Shown here: positions 1 to 8,899 of the stretch, piece after piece
Numbering within the stretch: position 1 is the first letter of the stretch
Layout of the letters: each line of letters begins with the position of its first letter
NCBI RefSeq assembly: GCF_002557795.1
Contig: NZ_CP023777.1
Location: 310,001-374,000 of the forward strand
Origin: Chitinophaga caeni
GTDB lineage: Bacteria > Bacteroidota > Bacteroidia > Chitinophagales > Chitinophagaceae
Length of the DNA: 64,000 nucleotides
Direction of reading: 5' to 3'
Translations under genes and position numbers: made by a program
The notes under the pieces: generated by a model
The model's input: the letters and a program-made list of their open reading frames with translations, nothing else
Databases searched by the model: none
Told to the model about the DNA's origin: nothing

Positions 1-2573
1 ACACCGTCACCATTTAAATCCTTGTACTTTATATCGCCAGGCCTAGTATTACCCAAAGCCGATTGATCCGGACTTTTATCAATTTCATCTTGGTTTTCAA
101 AAAGTTTCTCTGCTACATATCCAAAAGTTGAAAGATAATTTACACCCCTTCTGTCCATATAATCATATGGCGGAATTGGTTCATCATTTTCGATAACTTT
201 ATCCCTATTGTAGGAGAATGTTCCACGGAAATCGATAAACAAGTCCTTGGCAATTTGAACAGGATTTAAGGTAACAGTACCATCAATTCCTTTATTTTCA
301 ATGATTCCAAGGTTCCCCCATGGCATACTATTCAAACCTAAATAACCAGGTAATGACCTTTGTAAGAATACACCTTCACGTCTTTCCGTGAAGATATCCG
401 TAACCACTGTAAAGCGGTCTTTGAACAGGTTAAATTCCAAACCCAAATCCCTCTTATGAGATTTAGCCCAAGTTACATCGGTACCATAGCTCGAAATCAC
501 GGTACCACCATAACTTTTCTGAACCGCGCCACCTCTTGAGCCAAATGAGAACCCATCAGCATCTGTGTCAACAAGGGTTAGGTAACCAAAGCGCCTATTA
601 CCTCCACTTCCATCACCAACAACACCATCAGAGTAACGCAGTTTCAAGAAAGACACTGTGTTTTTAAGAGGTTCAAAAAATTTCTCATTAGAAATTACCC
701 AACCAATACCAAGGGCAGGGAAAGTTCCGAACCTTCTACTTGGAATAAAGTTTTCAGATCCATTATATCCCAAATCAGCTTCGAAGAAATATTTGTCTTT
801 ATATGCGTAAGTTCCCCTTGCAGCGATACCTACTCTCCGATACGGTAAAGAGCTTGTTACATTACTGGCGAAAGCTTCTACAAGTTCGCGTTGGTTGTAA
901 AGCACCATACCGGTAATCTTATGATCAGGACCAAAATCATGTTGATAATTAAGCCCTGCTTCGAAATAATTGGATCTTCTACCGCTATTTGATCTAGAAT
1001 AGTTGAGGTTATCAATACCTTCCTTGATCAGTTTCAAATTCATAGTCCCGTCATCAAAATAAGGGATTACCCTATTTAGCAGGTATTGGCTACGGGTACG
1101 GGTACGGCTGATATTATGCGTATTATTAACATCGAATGAATACATCGCCGTTGCGGTTAAACCGGGTACTATAGAATTCAGGTCTTGAGTTAAACGAGCG
1201 TTAGAATATATTTGGTTTCCAAATAAGTTCTGATAACCAGATTGAGTAATCTGTGCATACGGGTTAGGTTGCGCACCTTCCGTACTAACGCCAGGAACAT
1301 AACCTCCAGGGTACATCGTAGGATATAACACAGGATTAGTTTGCATAACATTTGCAAATGCATCTTCCGGATTCACACCTGGATAGTTTGTTTGCGTCAC
1401 ATAACCTTGTATACCTAGATCGAACTTTGTAGTTTTAGTCCAGTTCATTGATACGTTGGAAGTAAAATTGTACCTTCTAAACTTTGTACTGGCATCGTAA
1501 CTTTGGAGAGCATCAGTCCTTAATAAACTTTCTTCTTCATAATAAGCTAATGAAGTATAGAAGTTAGCAATATCTGATCCACCACGGGCACTAAAATTGG
1601 CACGCCTATTCATAGCGGTACTACCAAACAAAGCGTCCATCCAATCTACATCAGGATATAGATATGGATCTTCTTGTTTAATAGTATTATTGATATAATT
1701 ATTAGAATATTCAGGTGTCATTCCAGAATTTTTCTGTGCCTCATTACGCAATAACATGTAGGTTACACCATCCACTAAATCTGGCGTCTTCGTAAATGAA
1801 GTAATACCCTGATTATAATTAAACATCAAGTTTACTTTCCCCGGTTTACCTTGTTTAGTCGTAATTAAAATAACACCGTTTGCACCTGCCACACCGTAAA
1901 CGGCAGTAGCGGCAGCGTCCTTAAGAATTGTAAAGGAGGCGATATCTTCAGGGTCAAATGAATTAATATCACGTCCTTGTACCCCATCTACAACAATTAA
2001 AGGAGAAGCGCTATTTCCGGAGCCATTGAAAGTAGAAATACCCCTGATCCATAAATCAGCAGAGTTCGAACCGGGCAACCCCGACCGTTGTACACCCACT
2101 AAGCCGGCAATCCTTCCGGCTAAAGCAGCACTAAGATTCGCAACGGGGGTTTGGATATCTTCAACTTTTACCGAAGATTGAGCACCAACTAGCGATATTT
2201 TCTTTTGTTCCCCGAAACCGACAACTACCACTTCATTTAAGCTATTATTAGCAGCCTCGAGTTTTATATCAAAATGAATCACATTATTAATTACGACATT
2301 GAAAGACTGGTAGCCTATCATTCTAGCAGAAAGACTATCTCCTCTTTTGGCCTCGATTTCAAAGGTACCATCATCCTTTGTAAATGTACCGGCTTTTGTA
2401 GCCAAGTTGATGATGGTTACTCCCGGCATCGGTGCATTAAGTTCATCTTTAACAGTACCCGTAATCTTGATGGTACCAGCCCCTTGCTGTGCAAGGATAT
2501 TAGTAGTTATCAACAACCCAACCAATAGCAGGGTGTTCATAACAATAAATTTCTTTATTCTTGATCTAAACAT
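1..2573 (-). CDS. SusC/RagA-family TonB-linked outer membrane protein (partial, 3' end outside window)
   Basis: Outer-membrane, TonB-dependent importer of oligomeric nutrients. I translated the minus strand from the ATG at 2571-2573. A hydrophobic signal peptide ends near ILAQQ, followed by a carboxypeptidase-regulatory-like domain (about residues 35-115), a TonB-box-like NEVVVVGFG segment, a plug domain (PVANLSAALAGRIAGL, then LIVVDGVQGRD and ITTKQGK), and the start of the beta-barrel. About 857 codons are present and the frame is open to the window edge, so the C-terminal barrel is missing. A second in-frame ATG at 2538-2540 is also possible. It lies 86 nt downstream of a discoidin-like lipoprotein gene on the same strand, and the usual SusD partner should lie beyond the left edge. 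The substrate cannot be told from the sequence. Confidence 0.93.
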   Translation of the reverse strand, partial: MFRSRIKKFIVMNTLLLVGLLITTNILAQQGAGTIKITGTVKDELNAPMPGVTIINLATKAGTFTKDDGTFEIEAKRGDSLSARMIGYQSFNVVINNVIHFDIKLEAANNSLNEVVVVGFGEQKKISLVGAQSSVKVEDIQTPVANLSAALAGRIAGLVGVQRSGLPGSNSADLWIRGISTFNGSGNSASPLIVVDGVQGRDINSFDPEDIASFTILKDAAATAVYGVAGANGVILITTKQGKPGKVNLMFNYNQGITSFTKTPDLVDGVTYMLLRNEAQKNSGMTPEYSNNYINNTIKQEDPYLYPDVDWMDALFGSTAMNRRANFSARGGSDIANFYTSLAYYEEESLLRTDALQSYDASTKFRRYNFTSNVSMNWTKTTKFDLGIQGYVTQTNYPGVNPEDAFANVMQTNPVLYPTMYPGGYVPGVSTEGAQPNPYAQITQSGYQNLFGNQIYSNARLTQDLNSIVPGLTATAMYSFDVNNTHNISRTRTRSQYLLNRVIPYFDDGTMNLKLIKEGIDNLNYSRSNSGRRSNYFEAGLNYQHDFGPDHKITGMVLYNQRELVEAFASNVTSSLPYRRVGIAARGTYAYKDKYFFEADLGYNGSENFIPSRRFGTFPALGIGWVISNEKFFEPLKNTVSFLKLRYSDGVVGDGSGGNRRFGYLTLVDTDADGFSFGSRGGAVQKSYGGTVISSYGTDVTWAKSHKRDLGLEFNLFKDRFTVVTDIFTERREGVFLQRSLPGYLGLNSMPWGNLGIIENKGIDGTVTLNPVQIAKDLFIDFRGTFSYNRDKVIENDEPIPPYDYMDRRGVNYLSTFGYVAEKLFENQDEIDKSPDQSALGNTRPGDIKYKDLNGDG

Positions 2574-2659
2574 AATTGTAGTTGTTGAGAGATTGAACAA
2601 GCCTGTTTAATTCAACTATTCGCGAATTAACTCACAGGACATTTTGCTAGGCAGAAAGG

Positions 2660-3232
2660 CTACTCCGCATCCTCCGGCCTACTGATAATCCGCCATTCAG
2701 CTAATTGAAACAAGGAACTGCCATTTACCTTCTCTATGTAGAGCCGGTAATATTTGTACTTCTCAGGATTCTCGAATTCGAATCGCCGTTTTTCAAATCG
2801 AGCAGAGAATAACTCGTTTTCACGGTGATCCAACTCGACCCAGTTCTCTCGATCGGTAGATGCTTTTAAGGTCCATTGCATCGGATCACGGCTTTCTGCA
2901 TCATTAGCAGATGTAAGCGTGTAGGCGTCGATTCTTTGGGAAGCGATCAGGTTTAGTTCCATCCACATAGTATCGATAAATGGATTGGTCAGGAATTTGG
3001 TATCTGCGGCACCATCCACAACTTTTTTGGAACCTTCGTTTGCAGCATCTCCACCGCTGTTTTCAATATTTACGAATAGGTCACCGACATCAGTCATGTC
3101 TTTCTCCTCCTCCGGCGAGGGCGGAAGCAAATCATACGTCCGTTCGGTCTTCTTGTCGCAACTGGCTAAACCCAGTAGCAATAGGCCAAGCAAGAACACG
3201 GTCCTAATTTTGGTTGATTTAAGCATAATCAT
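2660..3232 (-). CDS. Lipoprotein with F5/8 type C (discoidin-like) domain
   Basis: A 190-residue lipoprotein: signal peptide with lipobox LASC (Cys25), then acidic linker residues and one beta-sandwich region (about 60-185). The pattern VDGAADTKFL ... ASQRIDAYTLTSAND ... DPMQWTLKASTDRENWVELD ... YYRLYIEKVNG is that of galactose-binding-like F5/8 type C domains, which bind carbohydrate on the cell surface. Charged residues right after the Cys (CDKKTE) resemble the Bacteroidota surface-export signal. It is the first gene of the unit that continues into the SusC gene, so it is probably an accessory glycan-binding lipoprotein of that uptake system. Starts at codon 1 or codon 3 (both ATG) are equally possible. 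Confidence 0.8.
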   Translation of the reverse strand: MIMLKSTKIRTVFLLGLLLLGLASCDKKTERTYDLLPPSPEEEKDMTDVGDLFVNIENSGGDAANEGSKKVVDGAADTKFLTNPFIDTMWMELNLIASQRIDAYTLTSANDAESRDPMQWTLKASTDRENWVELDHRENELFSARFEKRRFEFENPEKYKYYRLYIEKVNGSSLFQLAEWRIISRPEDAE

Positions 3233-3317
3233 ATCATGTTGTTTTTGTCTTTTTAATTAATAGGCATAGCTGCGCCATTAGCTTGCATTCACGCAAGCCC
3301 GGTATAGGAAAATTTTA

Positions 3318-3334
3318 AGCTAAATCGATTTTGC
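3318..3334. promoter_or_regulatory. Operator-like 17-mer, copy 1
   Basis: AGCTAAATCGATTTTGC, an imperfect palindrome around a central CG with the AAnCGnTT core typical of LacI-family operators. It lies 86 bp upstream of the lipoprotein start and is repeated exactly 123 bp further upstream. No LacI-family gene adjoins it; the one in this window is 23 kb away. Confidence 0.5.
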
Positions 3335-3440
3335 TTGTACTTAAAAAAATATCTTTATGTTTTCATACGATGCATACCCAGCATTAAGTTGGAATTTTTA
3401 TCACAATAACTAATAGAAATATTCTAACGTGTCATCTTTC

Positions 3441-3457
3441 AGCTAAATCGATTTTGC
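3441..3457. promoter_or_regulatory. Operator-like 17-mer, copy 2
   Basis: Exact second copy of AGCTAAATCGATTTTGC in the same orientation. Two identical palindromic sites in one spacer suggest cooperative or looping binding by a dimeric repressor or activator; this is inference. Confidence 0.5.
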
Positions 3458-3918
3458 ACTAAATCATAAAAAAAGATTTTACAAAACCCATTGTTTCTTG
3501 GTTGATCCTCGATAATGCCTTACAATTTTGTTCTTGTTTCATTGCAATTAATACTACGGGAAAGAATACGCTTATAATATAGATAATTAGCTACCCTTCA
3601 GTTACTTCGTCCTTCGCATGTTAAATATCGATAATTATTTGTTAAAATTATAGTACTTCCCATAATATTTTCTAAAATTTTTCAATTCATTCAGAAGCTA
3701 GTACAAAATTCACCTGCCACGGGCAATGTTACTATTCATGTGATTTATAAAAGTATTATTCCATGGCAAATTACCGAGACCCGAATTAATAAAAAATTAT
3801 CTAGCCAAGTTACCTTGATGCAACCTTCCCCGGCACAACGGTACTTTATACAAAACTTATCCCTGTTTTTCACGGGACTTCCTTACTTCCTATTTCATTA
3901 CCAATTTAAATCAACAAC

Positions 3919-5337
3919 ATGAATAACTACCTGTTCTCCATTTCGATAGTAATGCTCTGTAACATTTTTTTACCGGCTAAATCTCAGCATATAAAACCTG
4001 ATAATCAACACAATATACAATTTAATAATAAATACTATAGACTGGATTCCCTTTACAGTGAATTATACAAGTATGATGAGTTCAATGGTAATGTTTTGAT
4101 TGCCGAACATGGTAAAATTATTTTCAATAAGCAATACGGTATTGCCAATAAATCGGATCTTTCTCCATTGACTGGGCAGTCATCGTTTTACCTTGCTTCC
4201 GTCACCAAACAGTTTACCGCCTACGCTATGTTACTATTGGAAAAAATGCACCTGCTTTCTTTCAATGATGAATTATCCAAATTTCTTCCCGAACTGGGTT
4301 TCTATAAGGGTGTAACGATCAATCAACTCATCCATCATACTTCGGGCATCCCTGATTATGTTGGCCTGTTTGATAAAGATTGGCCAAATGGTAAAACAGT
4401 TAGTAATACTGATGTAATAAAAAGGCTGGCTAAAATGAAGCCCCAAGCACTTTTCGCCCCTAATGAAAAATGGCAATACAGTAACACCGGCTACTTGTTA
4501 CTTGCCGCTATCGTTGAAAAAGTATCCGGTCAATCCTTCAGCCAGTTTTTAGCAGAACATATTTTTACACCTTTAAAGATGGATCAAACGGGGGTATTGT
4601 CTCCTTATACGGATAATAGCGCTCACCCGGCTATTGCTTGGCCATTCCTGGAAGATGCTAGCGACCGGGATTATGTTAAAAAGTTTGATAGCATCTACGG
4701 TCCGGGAAGAATATATTCAACTGTGAATGACCTCTTTTTATGGGATAGGGCATTAAATAACCCCGGGTGGATATCTCCTGCTGAAAAGAAATTATTATAT
4801 ACTAATTGGCAATTAAACGGGGGCAAGTCCACTAATTACGGTTACGGTTGGTTCTTGGAAAAGGATAGTACTTACGGGCAAATCGTTTATCATGGCGGTA
4901 GTTGGCCGGGATACCTTACGTTGCTTGAAAGGCATTTAAGGGATGATAAAACCATCATCATCTTGCAAAACGATGCCAAGGGAACCGGCAAAAGGCGACT
5001 CCCGAAACAGGAAACGCAAAAAATTCTGTATGATCTCCCCCTCGAAAGTACGGTTCGCTTGCCGGATAGTACCTTGCAAAAATATACCGGGACTTATATC
5101 AGTGAAAAGGGCAAAACATCGGAAATTGTATTGCTGCATCGTTCTATCTGGATACAATTTAGTCCTACCACGAGATTTGAATTGATGCCGGCTACGGAAA
5201 CGAAGTTTATCGTGAATGGGTTCTACCCGGAAGTCAGCTACAATTTTATATTGGCAGATGATGGCAGCGTAGAAAAATGCAGGATTTTGCAACCGGAAGA
5301 AGGGGTTGATAGGATAACGGTGAAGAAAAAACCTTGA
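3919..5337 (+). CDS. Serine hydrolase, beta-lactamase/class C family (PF00144)
   Basis: A 472-residue exported serine hydrolase of the class C beta-lactamase/DD-peptidase fold. After a signal peptide (about 1-22) come the catalytic SxxK (SVTK, Ser94-Lys97), the YxN motif (YSN, 187-189) and a third motif HGG (325-327) in place of KTG. A C-terminal beta-rich extension (about 375-472) resembles the accessory domain common on Bacteroidota members. Family members include D-aminopeptidases, esterases and peptidoglycan or beta-lactam hydrolases; the motifs do not tell which. It stands alone on the plus strand and is followed by a strong terminator shared with the convergent protease gene. An adjacent small open frame overlaps its ATG by 4 nt but looks non-coding. 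Confidence 0.88.
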   Translation: MNNYLFSISIVMLCNIFLPAKSQHIKPDNQHNIQFNNKYYRLDSLYSELYKYDEFNGNVLIAEHGKIIFNKQYGIANKSDLSPLTGQSSFYLASVTKQFTAYAMLLLEKMHLLSFNDELSKFLPELGFYKGVTINQLIHHTSGIPDYVGLFDKDWPNGKTVSNTDVIKRLAKMKPQALFAPNEKWQYSNTGYLLLAAIVEKVSGQSFSQFLAEHIFTPLKMDQTGVLSPYTDNSAHPAIAWPFLEDASDRDYVKKFDSIYGPGRIYSTVNDLFLWDRALNNPGWISPAEKKLLYTNWQLNGGKSTNYGYGWFLEKDSTYGQIVYHGGSWPGYLTLLERHLRDDKTIIILQNDAKGTGKRRLPKQETQKILYDLPLESTVRLPDSTLQKYTGTYISEKGKTSEIVLLHRSIWIQFSPTTRFELMPATETKFIVNGFYPEVSYNFILADDGSVEKCRILQPEEGVDRITVKKKP

Positions 5338-5344
5338 CAATAAA

Positions 5345-5395
5345 TTACAGCCGTAAAACAATCTCTTTAATATTCAGATCGTTTTACGGCTGTAA
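5345..5395. terminator. Bidirectional terminator between convergent genes
   Basis: A perfect 15-bp stem, TTACAGCCGTAAAAC paired with GTTTTACGGCTGTAA, with a 21-nt loop. It sits between two convergent stop codons and serves both the serine hydrolase and the S41 protease genes. Confidence 0.8.
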
Positions 5396-5423
5396 AATAT
5401 ATTGCTGCCTACCAAGGTAATGC

Positions 5424-8400
5424 TTAACGCAATTGCTTCAATATCTCGTCTATCGCCCTATCGAGTTGCGGATCGCGGCCGTTCAGTTTATCTTCGAAAG
5501 TATTGATCACTTTAATATCAGGTTCTACACCCGTGCTTTCCAAATCATTTCCCTCCAAACTATAGCAACCCCAGGCCGGCATCCGGACAGATGAATTGTC
5601 AACAAGTCCTACACCACTGGTAAAGATGATCCAACGGTAAGTACCGTTCCCGATGATCTTACCCAGTTTCAAGGCTTTAAAACCTTGGGAAGTCATTTCG
5701 GCATCACTGAGCGATTGTTCGTTAATCAGCAAAACGATCGGTTTATCAGCGGGGGAGAAATTCGGTTGTAAAGCGAAGCTGCCATCCCTGTATTTCCAGC
5801 GCAGGTAAGCCCTTTGGGAGAGGAACTTCAAAACTTCATCGTGAACATTACCGCCGGTATTGTAGCGTAAATCGAAGATGAGCGCATCTTTATTATTCAG
5901 TTCGCGGGTCATATCCATGATAAACTCGGCTAGCTCCCCTTGTCCCATGTTTTTCATGTAACCGTAAGCAATCCTTCCTTTACTTTTCTCGTCTACCCGT
6001 TGTTGATTATGGTCGATCCATTCATCATACAGATTTGCATAAAGGCTTCCTTGCGGGTGCAGCTTCACCTTTACAGGTTTACCGGCACGGGTAAATTCCA
6101 GGTTAATTTCATTATCCCGCGAAGGGCGCGTGAAATAATAGTACCTGTCCATTGATTTATCTACCACTTCGTCATTCACCTTTACCAGTACATCCCCCGG
6201 TTGTATATCAACTCCTTTTTTGTCTGCCGCGGAACGTTTTACAACATATTTGACCGTGTAAGGATCGGTATTCTCAAATATAATCCCAGTTTCCATCGTA
6301 CTATTGCTTAGGTCGATCGATTCATCGGAGCCGAAAGTACCGAAGCCCTGGTGCGAAGAGTTCAGCTCGCCCAACATATCATTGAGAAGTACGCGTAGAT
6401 CTGCCCTGTTATTTAAGTAAGGAATGAATTGTTGATAATATTGCTTGGTTTTCTTCCAGTCAATACCGTGGAAATTACCATCGTAATAATTTTCTTCCAT
6501 CTGTGCCCAGGCTTCTTCAAACATTTGAGCGAACTCGGAAGCGAGGTTACGGCGGAAAGTATTGCTGATACTGATGGGTTCAACCTTATTCGCATCCAAA
6601 TTGAGCTTCTGGATACTGCCGTTCAACAATACGTATAATTTATCCCCAGCATCAACGATAGATCTCAATCCGCCTTCCGTACCGGCAATTTTTTCGGTTT
6701 TATCATCTTCGAAAGGTTCTTTTACGGTTTTCCACAAGGCATTCCTTCCGCCACCATGGTTGCTTATGTATAAAACGGTTGTTTTATCACCCTTTTTATA
6801 AACACCGGCAAAGAACTGTGTACCGGTATTCGGACCGATATGTTCCAGTCTTTCCATGATCCGGACAGTATCGATTACAATAGATCCGGCCGCATCCTTC
6901 TCTTCATCTTTTTTTGCCATATCTTTCTTTGTATCTGAAGCTTTCTTATCGTCTTTCTTACTTTCATCCTTCTTATCATCCTTAAAGAGTTCTTCAAACT
7001 TATCACTGCGGAAAGGTTCATCGATATTCTCCAATGCTATCCTGTATACTTTTGCATCCGGCATACCGAATGGATAAGACGGTTTCAATAGCTGGGAAGT
7101 GAAATAAATATATTTTCCATCGGGCGACCAAGCCGGGTCTGACTCCGTGATATCGGTTTTGGTAAGGTTGGTTGTTTTATTGTTCTTGAGATTATGTACG
7201 AATATTTCACGCTCAAAGTTGCGGTACACGGAGAACATCACGTATTCATCACCGGGCGAAAAACTAGGGTCACTGTTCTGGAAACCCCAAATCTCCTCTT
7301 TCGCTAACAGCTTGCTTTTACCGGTCTCCAGGTCGAGCAGTCGAACTTCATCCCTACCACCCAGGTATACAGCTTTATCCCTCTTTTTATTCAAAACGAT
7401 CTGGCGGTTATTCCTGGCATCGCTGGTAAGTTGCTTCATGGCGCCTTTACCATCTGCCGCGATGGTGTACAAGTTGGTATAACCTTTATAAGTCTGGTTA
7501 AACAACAATGTTTTATCATCGCTCATCCACTTCACTTCGCGCACACGTTCAGCAGAGCCGCGGTTAATTTGTTGAACGAATTTGCCTTCTATATCACTCA
7601 CGAACAACTCTCCCCTGGAAACGAAAGCTATTTTTTTATTATCGGAAGAAACATCGAATGCCGTGATGTTGGATTTAACATCGAAGTCCTTTTCTTTCGG
7701 CAGGATATTATTCCTGATGATCGGGATGTTCAGCTTTCTTTCTTTCCCTGCTTTGACATCGTACAGCCACAGTTGGTAGTCCTTTTCAAAAACGATGGAG
7801 CCGCCATCTGCATTTACCTGCGGGGTTTTAATGGAAGCGTTAAAACGGGTCAGCGCTTTCTTTGCACCGGACTTATCCAGGGTATAAAGATTATATTGAC
7901 CATTTCCTTCATCAGAGATAAAGTAAACATTCCCTTGTTTGTCGATCGTGGCGCCAAAGTCTTTCCCTTCCCAGGTTGTGTATTTTTTATATTGTTTAGT
8001 CTTAGGGTTATAAGATTGGATATCGGGATTAAAGGGACCTTTATACCTTTTACGTTGTACCTGGTTAGAACTTTCCCAGGTATCGTTAAAGAATATCTCG
8101 CCCGAAACGGGATTTTCAACCAGGTTATGATCATATTGGAAGAAATAATCCCCGAATACCCTTTGCGGGGTGCCGCCTTTCAGGGCAACTTTAAATCCGG
8201 CGGATTGTCCCATCCTGCTGCTGTTAAAATAAATCCATTGCGAGTCCCAGCTCCAGCTCGCCACTTCATCGTTGCCGCTATGGTAAGTTAGTTGTTGGAT
8301 TTCACCACCTTCGAACGGTATAATGAATATATCACCATTCCCAAATTGCCGCCCGGTAAAGGCGATCCATTTACCATCGGGAGATACCCTGGGATTGGTT

Positions 8401-8597
8401 TCATAGCCTTGCATAGCCGTAAGCCTGGTGGCTTCACCACTTTTCACGGGCGCTTTCCACAGATCCCCTTCAAAGCTGAAGATGACCGTTTGTCCATCCG
8501 GGGTGAGGCAAGGGTTAGACAAAAAATATACCGGGCTTGTCTGGGCAGATAACCGGAATGCGCTGAGCAACGCAGCTAGGAATAGGAATTTCTTCAT
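5424..8597 (-). CDS. Tricorn-type S41 family peptidase with beta-propeller and PDZ
   Basis: A 1057-residue exported protease homologous to tricorn. Order: signal peptide (about 1-18); WD40-like/PD40 beta-propeller repeats (SPDGKWIAFTGR, SPGDEYVMFSVYR, SPDGKYIYFTSQ); a very Lys/Asp-rich low-complexity linker at about 545-575; a second propeller; a PDZ domain (DIQPGDVLVKVNDEVV); and the C-terminal S41 core with DLRYNTGGN and the nucleophile region NEQSLSDAEM (Ser962/Ser964). Tricorn proteases trim oligopeptides; in Bacteroidota these are usually periplasmic peptidases, fitting the signal peptide. It is monocistronic, with its own 300-bp upstream spacer. The charged linker is unusual in length and may be a flexible tether. 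Confidence 0.93.
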   Translation of the reverse strand: MKKFLFLAALLSAFRLSAQTSPVYFLSNPCLTPDGQTVIFSFEGDLWKAPVKSGEATRLTAMQGYETNPRVSPDGKWIAFTGRQFGNGDIFIIPFEGGEIQQLTYHSGNDEVASWSWDSQWIYFNSSRMGQSAGFKVALKGGTPQRVFGDYFFQYDHNLVENPVSGEIFFNDTWESSNQVQRKRYKGPFNPDIQSYNPKTKQYKKYTTWEGKDFGATIDKQGNVYFISDEGNGQYNLYTLDKSGAKKALTRFNASIKTPQVNADGGSIVFEKDYQLWLYDVKAGKERKLNIPIIRNNILPKEKDFDVKSNITAFDVSSDNKKIAFVSRGELFVSDIEGKFVQQINRGSAERVREVKWMSDDKTLLFNQTYKGYTNLYTIAADGKGAMKQLTSDARNNRQIVLNKKRDKAVYLGGRDEVRLLDLETGKSKLLAKEEIWGFQNSDPSFSPGDEYVMFSVYRNFEREIFVHNLKNNKTTNLTKTDITESDPAWSPDGKYIYFTSQLLKPSYPFGMPDAKVYRIALENIDEPFRSDKFEELFKDDKKDESKKDDKKASDTKKDMAKKDEEKDAAGSIVIDTVRIMERLEHIGPNTGTQFFAGVYKKGDKTTVLYISNHGGGRNALWKTVKEPFEDDKTEKIAGTEGGLRSIVDAGDKLYVLLNGSIQKLNLDANKVEPISISNTFRRNLASEFAQMFEEAWAQMEENYYDGNFHGIDWKKTKQYYQQFIPYLNNRADLRVLLNDMLGELNSSHQGFGTFGSDESIDLSNSTMETGIIFENTDPYTVKYVVKRSAADKKGVDIQPGDVLVKVNDEVVDKSMDRYYYFTRPSRDNEINLEFTRAGKPVKVKLHPQGSLYANLYDEWIDHNQQRVDEKSKGRIAYGYMKNMGQGELAEFIMDMTRELNNKDALIFDLRYNTGGNVHDEVLKFLSQRAYLRWKYRDGSFALQPNFSPADKPIVLLINEQSLSDAEMTSQGFKALKLGKIIGNGTYRWIIFTSGVGLVDNSSVRMPAWGCYSLEGNDLESTGVEPDIKVINTFEDKLNGRDPQLDRAIDEILKQLR

Positions 8598-8899
8598 AAA
8601 AAAAGCAGTTTGAAGCTTTAAAATACAATAAAAAGGGAGGATGTTGTTGCCGCAGGTAAAATAATGAAGGAGTAGATAAATTGATCGGATGGTGTAAACT
8701 GGAATGTAGATTATGGAGTATGGTTTACCATAATGGCTCTAATTCGTAATGATGGCTTCATTTAAAAACAGCGTGCATTGAATACATCTCCTAAAAACTC
8801 CTAATTTTTGAAATTTTAGGAGATAATAGGGATACACCAGGCTGTCAAGCTGGGAACAGAACAAAAAATTATTGATAATCAATTATATAAATATCGATT
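8598..8899. other. Spacer between S41 protease and Fic genes
   Basis: A 302-bp AT-rich spacer holding the protease promoter region and, at its right end, one palindrome of the set that flanks the Fic gene. No gene or RNA was seen. A weak inverted repeat around 8690-8732 (GTAAAC / GTTTACCA) was noted. Confidence 0.5.
8786..8824. repeat. Fic-flanking palindrome 1 (downstream side), plus half-site
   Basis: Arms CTCCTAA (8798-8804) and TTAGGAG (8816-8822) around an 11-bp AT-rich spacer, preceded by an extra half-site ATCTCCTAA (8786-8794). Same arms, spacing and orientation as the two palindromes upstream of the Fic gene. Probably binding sites for one regulator, perhaps the Fic protein's own winged helix; this copy lies beyond the Fic stop codon. 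Confidence 0.65.

Larger units (their letters stand above)
3233..3918. other. Divergent intergenic region with candidate operators
   Basis: A 686-bp spacer between the leftward lipoprotein/SusC unit and the rightward serine hydrolase. It holds two copies of a LacI-operator-like 17-mer (listed separately) and a short inverted repeat GCTTGC/GCAAGC (3281-3286, 3293-3298) just upstream of the lipoprotein start. No perfect TAnnTTTG promoter was found for either gene. A 60-codon open frame (3740-3922) has no family features and I do not regard it as a gene. Confidence 0.6.

Noticed and set aside
3740..3922. 60-codon open frame before the serine hydrolase, overlapping its ATG by 4 nt
   Set aside because: Composition is not protein-like, no family features or signal, and overlap with a well-supported start; treated as spacer.
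7431..8291. 286-codon antisense frame within the S41 protease gene
   Set aside because: Shadow of the well-supported protease reading frame; no domain features.
8690..8732. Inverted repeat GTAAAC/GTTTACCA as an operator for the S41 protease
   Set aside because: Short, with a bulge, and no second copy; left as a note only.
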